From contig CAMJGE010000023.1 of assembly GCA_946405145.1 (NCBI GenBank), forward strand, positions 1 through 33,535: a stretch of 33,535 nucleotides of DNA, in the 5' to 3' direction. Origin of the DNA: an uncultured Prevotella sp. (GTDB lineage: Bacteria > Bacteroidota > Bacteroidia > Bacteroidales > Bacteroidaceae). The notes under the pieces are model-generated. The model ran no database searches and was not told where the DNA came from. It saw only the letters and a list, made by a program, of their open reading frames with translations. Every line of letters begins with the position of its first letter. The first letter of the stretch is position 1. The translations under genes and the position numbers were made by a program. Below are positions 16,939 through 23,596 of this stretch, piece by piece.

Positions 16939-17790
16939 ATGTTACGTATAGCAGTACAATCCAAAGGACGTCTGTTTGATGACACCATGAATCTGTTGGC
17001 AGAAGCCGACATCAAGGTCAGCGCTTCAAAGCGTACCCTGTTGGTGCAGTCGTCTAACTTCCCCCTTGAAGTGCTTTACCTTCGCGACGATGATATTCCC
17101 CAGAGTGTAGCCAGCGGTGTGGCCGACATCGGTGTAGTGGGTGAAAACGAGTTTGTGGAGCGAGGCGAGGATGCCGACATCGTTTCACGCCTCGGGTTCT
17201 CCAAGTGCCGTCTGTCACTCGCCATCCCCAAGGAGATCAACTATCAGGGCATGCAGTGGTTCAATGGCAAGAAGATTGCCACCTCCTACCCTGCCATCCT
17301 GAAGCAGTTTCTCGACAAGAACGGCATCCATGCTGAGATTCATGTCATCACTGGTTCAGTAGAGATCAGTCCGGGCATCGGTCTGGCTGACGGTATCTTC
17401 GATATCGTATCTTCTGGCTCTACCCTCGTGAGCAACAATCTGCGCGAGGTGGAAGTTGTCATGTGGAGCGAGGCTTTGCTCATCGGCAATAAGCAGCTCT
17501 CTGCCGATAAGCGTATGATCCTCGACGAGATGCTGTTCCGTTTCAAGGCAGTGAAGGATGCTGAAGATAAGAAATATGTACGCATGAATGCTCCCAAGGC
17601 TCGTCTGCAGGATATCATCGATGTGCTGCCAGGTCTGAAGAGTCCAACCATCATTCCTCTTGCAGATGAGGAGTGGTGCTCTGTTCACACCGTTCTCGAC
17701 CAGAAGCAGTTCTGGGAGATTATCGGCAAACTGAAAGAGATGGGTGCTCAGGGCATCCTCGTTACCCCCATTGAGAAGATGATCTTGTAA
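16939..17790 (+). CDS. hisG: ATP phosphoribosyltransferase, long form
   Basis: First step of histidine synthesis: joins ATP and PRPP to phosphoribosyl-ATP. The 283-residue length identifies the long form with its own C-terminal ACT-like regulatory domain (from about 210), so no HisZ partner is needed and histidine feedback is expected. Visible features: N-terminal RIAVQSKGRLFDDT, GVADIGVVGENEF, and the PRPP-loop region DGIFDIVSSGSTLVSNNL. It heads hisG-hisD-hisC under a well-formed promoter. A 16-nt tandem repeat separates it from hisD. Confidence 0.95.
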   Translation: MLRIAVQSKGRLFDDTMNLLAEADIKVSASKRTLLVQSSNFPLEVLYLRDDDIPQSVASGVADIGVVGENEFVERGEDADIVSRLGFSKCRLSLAIPKEINYQGMQWFNGKKIATSYPAILKQFLDKNGIHAEIHVITGSVEISPGIGLADGIFDIVSSGSTLVSNNLREVEVVMWSEALLIGNKQLSADKRMILDEMLFRFKAVKDAEDKKYVRMNAPKARLQDIIDVLPGLKSPTIIPLADEEWCSVHTVLDQKQFWEIIGKLKEMGAQGILVTPIEKMIL

Positions 17791-17820
17791 AGGTAAAAAA
17801 GTAAAAAGGTAAAAAAGTAA
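17789..17820 (+). repeat. Two exact copies of a 16-nt unit between hisG and hisD
   Basis: AAAGGTAAAAAAGTAA occurs at 17789-17804 and 17805-17820. A third partial copy, AAGGTG, carries the hisD start codon. The array begins inside the hisG stop codon. Each copy holds an AAGG-like ribosome binding core, so expansion or contraction could tune hisD translation. Confidence 0.8.
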
Positions 17821-17823
17821 AAG

Positions 17824-19110
17824 GTGAATATAATTAGGTTTCCTGAAAGAAGCGAATGGGCTGCGATTATTGAGCGTCCACATCTGGATGTGTCTCAACT
17901 CAACGATACGGTAGCCTCCGTTCTGGCCGACGTAAAGCGTCGCGGCGATGATGCCGTGAAGGGTTATGAACTGAAGTTCGACCATGTGGATCTGCCCGAC
18001 CTCGCTGTGAGTGAGGCAGAGATGAACGAAGCCGAACAGCTGGTAAGTCCCGAACTCAAGGCTGCCATCATGCTGGCCCATCACAACATCCATGCCTTCC
18101 ATGAGGCACAGAAGTTTCGTGGCAAGAAGGTAGAGACACAGCCTGGCGTCACCTGCTGGCAGAAGAGCATCGCCATCGAAAAGGTAGGTCTCTATATCCC
18201 TGGTGGCACCGCTCCCCTCTTCTCTACCGTCCTCATGCTGGCCACACCTGCCAAGATAGCAGGCTGTCAGGAGATTGTACTCTGCACGCCTCCAGGTCGC
18301 GACGGCAAGGTGAATCCCGCCATCCTTGTAGCTGCCCGCATCGCTGGTGTCAGCAAGATCTTCAAGGCAGGCGGTGTGCAGGCCATCGGTGCTATGGCTT
18401 ACGGCACAGCTTCTATTCCCAAGGTCTTCAAGATCTTCGGTCCAGGAAACCAATACGTGATGGCTGCCAAGCAACAGGTGAGCATCCACGACGTAGCTAT
18501 CGACATGCCTGCTGGTCCTTCAGAGGTATGCGTCATTGCCGACGAGGAGGCCAATACAAAGTTTATCGCTGCCGACCTACTGTCACAAGCCGAACACGGT
18601 ATCGACTCTCAGGTGCTGTTGATTACCGACTCCAAACAGCTCGTTCTCGATGTGCAGGCAGAACTCAACCGCCAGCTTCAGAAGCTGCCGCGTAAAGAGA
18701 TCGCTGTCAAAGCCCTCGACAACAGCCGCCTCGTACTCGTCAAGGATCTGCAGGAGGCTATCGACCTCTCCAATGCATACGCCCCAGAGCACCTGATTAT
18801 ACAGACCAAAAATTACGACAGACTTGCAGCCAGGGTAATCAATGCAGGAAGTGTGTTCCTCGGCGAGTATGCCTGTGAGAGTGCAGGCGACTATGCCAGC
18901 GGCACCAATCATACCCTGCCCACCCATGGCTATGCCACCGCCTATAGCGGTGTCAACCTCGACAGCTACTGCCGCAAGGTCACCTTCCAGCATCTCACTG
19001 CTGATGGCATCCACAGCATAGGTCACGCCGTAGAGCTGATGGCAGCCGCCGAACAGCTCGATGCTCACAAGAACGCCATGACAGTACGCCTGAAGGCGGT
19101 TAAGAAGTAA
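17824..19110 (+). CDS. hisD: Histidinol dehydrogenase
   Basis: Oxidises L-histidinol to L-histidine in two NAD-dependent steps with a bound zinc. Length 428 residues, as expected. Typical features are KVGLYIPGGTAPLFSTVLMLATPAKIAGC near 120, GVQAIGAMAYGT, FGPGNQYV, DMPAGPSEVCVIAD, and SQAEHGIDSQVLLIT with the zinc/active-site Gln and His. The C-terminal NHTLPTHGYATAYSGVN region is also kept. Translation most likely starts at GTG 17824: the sequence matches the family start (MNIIRFPERSEW) and the GTG lies just after the A-rich tandem repeat. Second gene of the his unit. Confidence 0.94.
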   Translation: MNIIRFPERSEWAAIIERPHLDVSQLNDTVASVLADVKRRGDDAVKGYELKFDHVDLPDLAVSEAEMNEAEQLVSPELKAAIMLAHHNIHAFHEAQKFRGKKVETQPGVTCWQKSIAIEKVGLYIPGGTAPLFSTVLMLATPAKIAGCQEIVLCTPPGRDGKVNPAILVAARIAGVSKIFKAGGVQAIGAMAYGTASIPKVFKIFGPGNQYVMAAKQQVSIHDVAIDMPAGPSEVCVIADEEANTKFIAADLLSQAEHGIDSQVLLITDSKQLVLDVQAELNRQLQKLPRKEIAVKALDNSRLVLVKDLQEAIDLSNAYAPEHLIIQTKNYDRLAARVINAGSVFLGEYACESAGDYASGTNHTLPTHGYATAYSGVNLDSYCRKVTFQHLTADGIHSIGHAVELMAAAEQLDAHKNAMTVRLKAVKK

Positions 19111-19129
19111 AACATCAATATTTTAAGAT

Positions 19130-20164
19130 ATGAAGAGTTTAGAGCAGTTGTGTAGGAAGAATATCTGGGAGTTGGCACCATATAGCAGTGCACGTAACGA
19201 ATATGCAGGCCGAGAGGCCCACGTGTTTCTCGATGCCAACGAGAATCCCTACAACCAACCCTATAACCGCTACCCCGATCCGTTGCAGTTGGAGCTCAAA
19301 GCCCAGCTCAGCAAGGTGAAGGGTATACCTGCCGACTGCATCTTCTTAGGAAACGGCAGCGACGAGGCCATCGACCTGCCCTACCGCTGTTTCTGCAATC
19401 CCGGACAGGATAATGTGGTAGCCATCGAGCCCACCTACGGCATGTATAAGGTGTGCGCCGACATCAACGATGTCGAATACCGCCCTGTTTTGCTCGACGA
19501 ACAATATCAGATCACTGCCGATAAGCTGCTGGCCGCTACCGATGACCACACTAAGATCATCTGGCTCTGTACCCCCAACAACCCCACTGGCAACAGTCTG
19601 AATCGCGACGAGGTAGTGAAGGTCATCGAACAGTTCGAAGGACTCGTCATCGTCGATGAAGCCTACAGCGACTTCGCCTCACAGCGCAGCCTCCGTTTCG
19701 ATTTGGCAAAACACCCCAACTTGATTGTACTCAACACTATGTCGAAAGCCTGGGGATGTGCTGCCATCCGCTTGGGTATGGCTTTCGCCTCAAAGGAGAT
19801 TATAGGCCTCTTCAATAAGGTAAAATATCCTTACAACGTTAACGCTCTCACTCAGCAGCAGGCACTCGAAGCCCTGAAGCGCCCCATCGACGTAGAGGAA
19901 TGGGTGAAGGTGTTGATACAAGAGCGCACCCGTATGATGCAGGCATTTGCAGAACTCCCCATCTGCGAAAAGATCTATCCCACAGAGGCCAACTTCTTCC
20001 TGGCAAAGATGAATGATGCCACACGCATCTACAACTATCTGGTAGATCGGGGTATCATCGTCAGAAACCGCACGCGTGTACAGCTCTGCCAGAACTGTCT
20101 CCGCATCACCATCGGCACAAAAAGCGAGAACAGCGAACTCATCGCAGCCCTCCGCCAGTATTAA
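19130..20164 (+). CDS. hisC: Histidinol-phosphate aminotransferase
   Basis: PLP enzyme converting imidazole-acetol phosphate plus glutamate to histidinol phosphate. Class I/II aminotransferase fold, 344 residues. Visible are [18 protein letters not shown] (typical HisC N-terminus), [20 protein letters not shown], and VDEAYSDF. The PLP lysine is Lys206 in [15 protein letters not shown]. It lies 19 nt after hisD. In related genomes hisB usually comes next. Here the operon stops and a repeat-bearing intergenic region follows. Confidence 0.94.
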   Translation: MKSLEQLCRKNIWELAPYSSARNEYAGREAHVFLDANENPYNQPYNRYPDPLQLELKAQLSKVKGIPADCIFLGNGSDEAIDLPYRCFCNPGQDNVVAIEPTYGMYKVCADINDVEYRPVLLDEQYQITADKLLAATDDHTKIIWLCTPNNPTGNSLNRDEVVKVIEQFEGLVIVDEAYSDFASQRSLRFDLAKHPNLIVLNTMSKAWGCAAIRLGMAFASKEIIGLFNKVKYPYNVNALTQQQALEALKRPIDVEEWVKVLIQERTRMMQAFAELPICEKIYPTEANFFLAKMNDATRIYNYLVDRGIIVRNRTRVQLCQNCLRITIGTKSENSELIAALRQY

Positions 20165-20201
20165 TAATCTTTCAGAAGTACATAAGATTTTACTTTTCAA
20201 A

Positions 20202-20385
20202 GTTTCCCACTTTCCCACTTTTGACATTAAGGTTTTTACTATAAGAAACCCTGGTAGTAGCTTAAAGGGTAATCATTAAATTATATCTATATATATATTT
20301 AATATCATATATTAATATATAATATTAAAATTTTCTATTTAGTAAAATCCAAAATACAAATGTCAAAAGTGGGAAAGTGGGAAAC
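20202..20385. repeat. Perfect 27-bp inverted repeat flanking a 130-bp AT-rich core
   Basis: The arms are 20202-20228 and 20359-20385, perfectly complementary. Each arm contains two tandem copies of TTTCCCAC (or GTGGGAAA on the other side) and then TTTTGACATT. The core is extremely AT-rich around 20280-20340, with runs of TA steps. No transposase and no clear target-site duplication were seen. It may be a non-autonomous mobile element (MITE-like), a transcribed long stem-loop, or an AT-rich protein-binding site. The GC-containing arms stand out against the AT-rich surroundings. Confidence 0.8.
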
Positions 20386-20433
20386 CTCACTCGAAAATAA
20401 AGTTCGATTTTCAGTGAAGAAAGTCGCTTAAAA

Positions 20434-20465
20434 TTTGGTTAATTCACCAAAAATTCGTACCTTTG
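20434..20465 (+). promoter_or_regulatory. Consensus promoter with overlapping dyad, no protein gene downstream
   Basis: TTTG (20434-20437), a 20-bp spacer and TACCTTTG (20458-20465) equal the best promoters in this window. The bases ATTCGTACCTTTG are identical to the hisG promoter. TTTGGT (20434-20439) and ACCAAA (20446-20451) form a perfect dyad over the -33 element, suitable for a repressor. Confidence 0.65.
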
Positions 20466-20468
20466 TAT

Positions 20469-20690
20469 CGTTGTTCAAAAATGACATAAGACAACAATCT
20501 TTGCGGCATAACTACAAAAAAAATTTTTCTAAGTGCACTAGTAAGATTTTCATAGTGAAACCGCAAAAACAAGGACTAAGGAAGAGGTTTCAAGAAAGAG
20601 GAAAAACATTTACACCCTCAAAATTTGAAATTTATGTCACCAATAACCGTAAAGAGAGAGAGGCTCTCTCATCGAAAGGCCTCTCTTATT
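20469..20690 (+). ncRNA. Candidate small structured RNA
   Basis: The stretch after the promoter at 20434-20465 has no credible start codon (the first ATG at 20481 is followed by a stop after two codons), but it can fold. TTTGCGG (20500-20506) pairs with CCGCAAA (20561-20567), enclosing CACTA (20536-20540) with TAGTG (20553-20557). A competing pairing GAAACC (20557-20562) with GGTTTC (20586-20591) overlaps both. A hairpin AGAGAGGC/GCCTCTCT (20657-20686) near the end could stop transcription, though no strong T-run follows. No known RNA family was recognised. The ends are estimates. Confidence 0.35.
20657..20686 (-). terminator. Hairpin downstream of aspA
   Basis: AGAGAGGC (20657-20664) and GCCTCTCT (20679-20686) form an 8-bp stem with a 14-nt loop. 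On the minus strand it lies 29 nt after the aspA stop and is followed by CTCTCTTT rather than a clean T-run, so it is a moderate terminator. It may also end the plus-strand transcript coming from the promoter at 20434-20465. Confidence 0.5.
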
Positions 20691-20715
20691 GATCATCTCT
20701 ATTTCTTACGACGTG

Positions 20716-22125
20716 TCAAAGGAACTTGTGAGACACGAGCATATTCATCGGGTCAAGCGCCTCATCTAGTTTCTCTTGTGTCATCAGTCCCTTCTCGAGC
20801 ACAATATCATAAACCGAACGGTTAGTATCCAGTGCCTCCTTGGCCACTTTGGTAGATGTCTTGTAGCCAATGTAGGGATTCAGGGCTGTGACGATACCGA
20901 TGGAGTTCTTCACCATCTCCAGACAGCGCTCCTTATTGACGGTGATGCCCAGGACGCACTCTTCCGTCAGCGTCTCAATGGCATTCTTCAACCAGATCAG
21001 GCTCTCGAAGAGCGACTCTGTGATCACAGGCTCCATCACGTTAAGCTGAAGCTGTCCTGCCTCGGCAGCAAAGCTGATGGTAGTGTCGTTGCCAATCACT
21101 TTAAAGCAGACTTGGTTCACAACCTCAGGAATCACAGGATTCACCTTTCCCGGCATGATGGAAGAGCCGGGAGCCTTAGGCGGCAGATTAATCTCATTGA
21201 GGCCACAGCGAGGACCTGAAGCCATCAGGCGCAAGTCATTACAGATCTTTGAGAGTTTTACGGCCAGACGCTTCAGGGCTGAAGAGTAGCTGACATATGC
21301 ACCAGTATCAGGTGTTGCCTCAACAAGGTCGGTAGCCGACACAAAAGGTTCGCCTGTTAGTTTGGCAAGATTGGCTGCACAGAGTTTGGCAAAGCCGGGG
21401 ACTGCATTCAAGCCAGTACCAATCGCCGTACCTCCCATATTAATCTCATGCAACAGTTTTACGTTGCGCTCCAGATTCAGGATCTCCTCCTCCAGATTGT
21501 TGGCATAGGCATTGAATTCCTGACCCGAGGTCATAGGCACAGCATCCTGCAACTGGGTACGCCCCATCTTGATGCAATCCTTAAACTCGTCACCCTTATA
21601 GCGGAAGGCACTGATCAATCCTGTAAGGGCTGCTATCAGGCTCTTGTTCATGTGGATGATGGCCAGACGAATGGTTGTGGGATAGACATCGTTGGTACTC
21701 TGTCCGCAGTTACAGTGATCATTAGGCAGGCAATACTGATAGTCGCCCTTCTCATGGCCCATGATCTCAAGTGCGCGATTGGCAATCACCTCGTTGGCAT
21801 TCATGTTCACTGATGTACCAGCACCACCCTGCATCATATCGATGGGGAAGTTATCGTGCCATTGACCTTCGATGAGTTCACGACAGGCTTGTGAGATAGC
21901 ACCCGCTATCTCGTCGTTGATAACTCCAAGCGTGTGATTCGTCTGTACCGCAGCCAGTTTCACATAGGCAATGGCCTTGATGAAGTCTGGATACATCGAC
22001 ATCGTCTTACGCGAGATGTGATAATTGTTGATGCCACGCTGTGTCTGCACACCGTATAAGGCATCGACGGGGACATTGAGCTCGCCTAACAGGTCGGACT
22101 CTTTTCTGAATTTTTGTTCTGACAT
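20716..22125 (-). CDS. aspA: Aspartate ammonia-lyase (aspartase)
   Basis: Deaminates L-aspartate to fumarate and ammonium. Fumarase/aspartase superfamily, 469 residues. Conserved blocks are MGRTQLQDAVPMTSGQEF (around 190), GGTAIGTGLNA, and the mobile signature loop GSSIMPGKVNPVIPE with the catalytic Ser, around residue 320. The N-terminus ESDLLGELNVPVDALYGVQTQRGINN is typical of aspartase more than fumarase. It lies 13 nt after the C4-dicarboxylate transporter gene. Together they import aspartate, make fumarate for anaerobic respiration, and release ammonium near the glnK-amt and glutamate synthase genes. Confidence 0.93.
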   Translation of the reverse strand: MSEQKFRKESDLLGELNVPVDALYGVQTQRGINNYHISRKTMSMYPDFIKAIAYVKLAAVQTNHTLGVINDEIAGAISQACRELIEGQWHDNFPIDMMQGGAGTSVNMNANEVIANRALEIMGHEKGDYQYCLPNDHCNCGQSTNDVYPTTIRLAIIHMNKSLIAALTGLISAFRYKGDEFKDCIKMGRTQLQDAVPMTSGQEFNAYANNLEEEILNLERNVKLLHEINMGGTAIGTGLNAVPGFAKLCAANLAKLTGEPFVSATDLVEATPDTGAYVSYSSALKRLAVKLSKICNDLRLMASGPRCGLNEINLPPKAPGSSIMPGKVNPVIPEVVNQVCFKVIGNDTTISFAAEAGQLQLNVMEPVITESLFESLIWLKNAIETLTEECVLGITVNKERCLEMVKNSIGIVTALNPYIGYKTSTKVAKEALDTNRSVYDIVLEKGLMTQEKLDEALDPMNMLVSHKFL

Positions 22126-22138
22126 AGCTTTATTGTTT

Positions 22139-23485
22139 TTAGTAAAGGAATGATATGATCAAGTAACCGACACCAATACTGACAAAGGTGGTGATGAAAC
22201 CTGAGAGTTGGAACGAGTGGTTAAGCACATAGCGGCCTATACGCGTTGTTCCGGTGGTGTCGAAGTTGATAGCCGCTACCTCCGTGGGGTAGTTGGGCAC
22301 AAAGAAGTAACCGTTAACAGCAGGGAACATAGCCACCAGTGCCAGTGGCTGTATGCCCAGTCCGATAGCCAGCGGGAAAAGGGTACGCACAGTGGCTGCC
22401 TGGGAGAAAAGCATGATACTCATAATAAACAGCGCCACCGAGAAGAGGAACGGATATTGGGAGACGATATCTGCAATATGGCTCTTAAAGAACTCGATAT
22501 TGCCATTAAAGAATGTGTCGCCCATCCATGCGATACCGAAGATCGAAATCATGGCATTCATACCCGCGCCAAAGATGTTGCCACTGACGGTTTTATCCAC
22601 ACTGGCCTTGCCGACAATAAGAATCAAGGCTGCTATTGACATCATCACTATCTCGATCGTCTCGGGCATGGAAAGATGCTCTGTAGTACCATCTACCTCA
22701 AACGAAGGACGCAGTGAAGGAATACTGCCGAACAGTACCACGAGGATAACACCCGTCAAAAATGCCAGCACACTCCACTTGGCACGCCGATTCGGATGCC
22801 GTTCCATCTTCGCCACCGTTTTCGCTTCGGCCTCGGGATCTATCAACCCATCGCGGATGCGCTGCTGATAGACAGGATCGTTATCCAATTCCTTACCAAC
22901 GCGGTTCTGAACAAACGCTGCCACGAGGATCGCAATAAGCGAGGCAGGAATACACACCAGCATGATATCTTTCAGTTCTACGCCCCGTCCGCCTAACAGG
23001 TCGGTAGAGATGACAGCTGCAGTGGCTGCTGACATCGGACTGCCGGTGATGCCAAGCGAAGCTGCTATCGTCGCTACGGTCATGGGACGTTCCGGGCGGA
23101 TTTTAGAGTTCCTGGCTATCTCTGCAATAATGGGCAGCAGCGAGTACGAGGTGTGGGCAGTACCTGCTAGAAGACAAAAGAGCCAAGTGGTAAGCGGACC
23201 ATAATAGGTGATGCGGGAGGGATGACTGCGCAAGAACTTATCTGCCAGACCTACCAGATAGTCCAGTCCACCTGCTGCTTGAAGTGCTGCTGTAGCGGTA
23301 ATCACAGAGGCGATAATAAGCATCACGTCGATGGGAATATTACCAGGACGCATGCCAAAGATGAACACAAGGATAAAGACACCTACCATACCATAGATAC
23401 CCATTCCGATACCACCGATTCTCGCACCGATGAAAATCATCGTCAGCACAATGGCAAGCTGTATAAGAACAATCAATGTAACCAT
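22139..23485 (-). CDS. dcuB: Anaerobic C4-dicarboxylate transporter (Dcu family)
   Basis: A 448-residue inner membrane protein with about 10-12 membrane segments, of the DcuA/DcuB family that exchanges aspartate, fumarate or malate for succinate. Family features include the conserved N-terminal IGARIGGIGMGIYGMVGVFILVF, AGTAHTSYSLLPIIAEIA, GITGSPMSAATAA, and FVPNYPTEVAAINFDTTGTTRIG near the C-terminus. It forms an operon with aspA. The DcuA/DcuB distinction cannot be made from sequence alone, and the symbol is the usual one for such pairs. Transcription starts from a consensus promoter that overlaps the asnB terminator. Confidence 0.88.
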   Translation of the reverse strand: MVTLIVLIQLAIVLTMIFIGARIGGIGMGIYGMVGVFILVFIFGMRPGNIPIDVMLIIASVITATAALQAAGGLDYLVGLADKFLRSHPSRITYYGPLTTWLFCLLAGTAHTSYSLLPIIAEIARNSKIRPERPMTVATIAASLGITGSPMSAATAAVISTDLLGGRGVELKDIMLVCIPASLIAILVAAFVQNRVGKELDNDPVYQQRIRDGLIDPEAEAKTVAKMERHPNRRAKWSVLAFLTGVILVVLFGSIPSLRPSFEVDGTTEHLSMPETIEIVMMSIAALILIVGKASVDKTVSGNIFGAGMNAMISIFGIAWMGDTFFNGNIEFFKSHIADIVSQYPFLFSVALFIMSIMLFSQAATVRTLFPLAIGLGIQPLALVAMFPAVNGYFFVPNYPTEVAAINFDTTGTTRIGRYVLNHSFQLSGFITTFVSIGVGYLIISFLY

Positions 23486-23523
23486 AGGCTCAATTAAAAG
23501 ATTAATTATAACAATTTCTGAGG

Positions 23524-23554
23524 CAAAGATAAAAAAAATTTTCCATTTCTCAAA
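23524..23554 (-). promoter_or_regulatory. dcuB-aspA promoter, embedded in the asnB terminator
   Basis: On the minus strand: TTTG (23554-23551), a 19-bp spacer and TATCTTTG (23531-23524), near-ideal Bacteroidota elements. The TTTG is in the loop of the asnB terminator hairpin and the terminator T-run is part of the spacer. The leader to dcuB is about 35 nt. Confidence 0.8.
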
Positions 23555-23567
23555 GAAAAATGGAAAA
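23532..23567 (-). terminator. asnB terminator
   Basis: TTTTCCATTT and AAATGGAAAA (minus-strand order, 23567-23558 and 23548-23539) form a perfect 10-bp stem with a 9-nt loop. A T-run continues from the stem to 23532. It lies 30 nt after the asnB stop codon. Confidence 0.8.
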
Positions 23568-23596
23568 AAAGTGAGCCAAAAGGTTGATAGACTGCA

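Larger units (their letters stand above)
20165..20715. other. 551-bp gene-free region after hisC
   Basis: In order it holds a perfect 27-bp inverted repeat around an AT-rich core (20202-20385), a consensus promoter on the plus strand with an overlapping dyad (20434-20465), a foldable transcript-like stretch (20469-20690), and a hairpin that may end aspA transcription (20657-20686). Plus-strand open frames here are short and start at odd codons upstream of the promoter. I see no supported protein gene and no recognisable hisB remnant. Confidence 0.7.

Noticed and set aside
16779..17015. N-terminal extension of the transglycosylase frame by 79 codons
   Set aside because: It would overlap the start of hisG, contain both promoters, and bury the lipoprotein signal that begins at 16778.
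17356..18489. A 377-codon open frame antisense to hisG and hisD
   Set aside because: It lies opposite two well-recognised genes, its translation has no domain-like pattern, and long antisense frames are common with this codon usage.
20202..20385. Insertion sequence or CRISPR array based on the inverted and tandem repeats
   Set aside because: There is no transposase, no visible target duplication, and the repeats are a single inverted pair, not spaced direct repeats. Kept only as an inverted-repeat element of unknown nature.
20435..20692. An 85-codon plus-strand open frame rich in Lys and Arg after hisC
   Set aside because: It starts at a TTG inside the -33 region, upstream of the predicted transcription start, has no internal Met, and shows no recognisable family. 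The stretch is better treated as a possible RNA.
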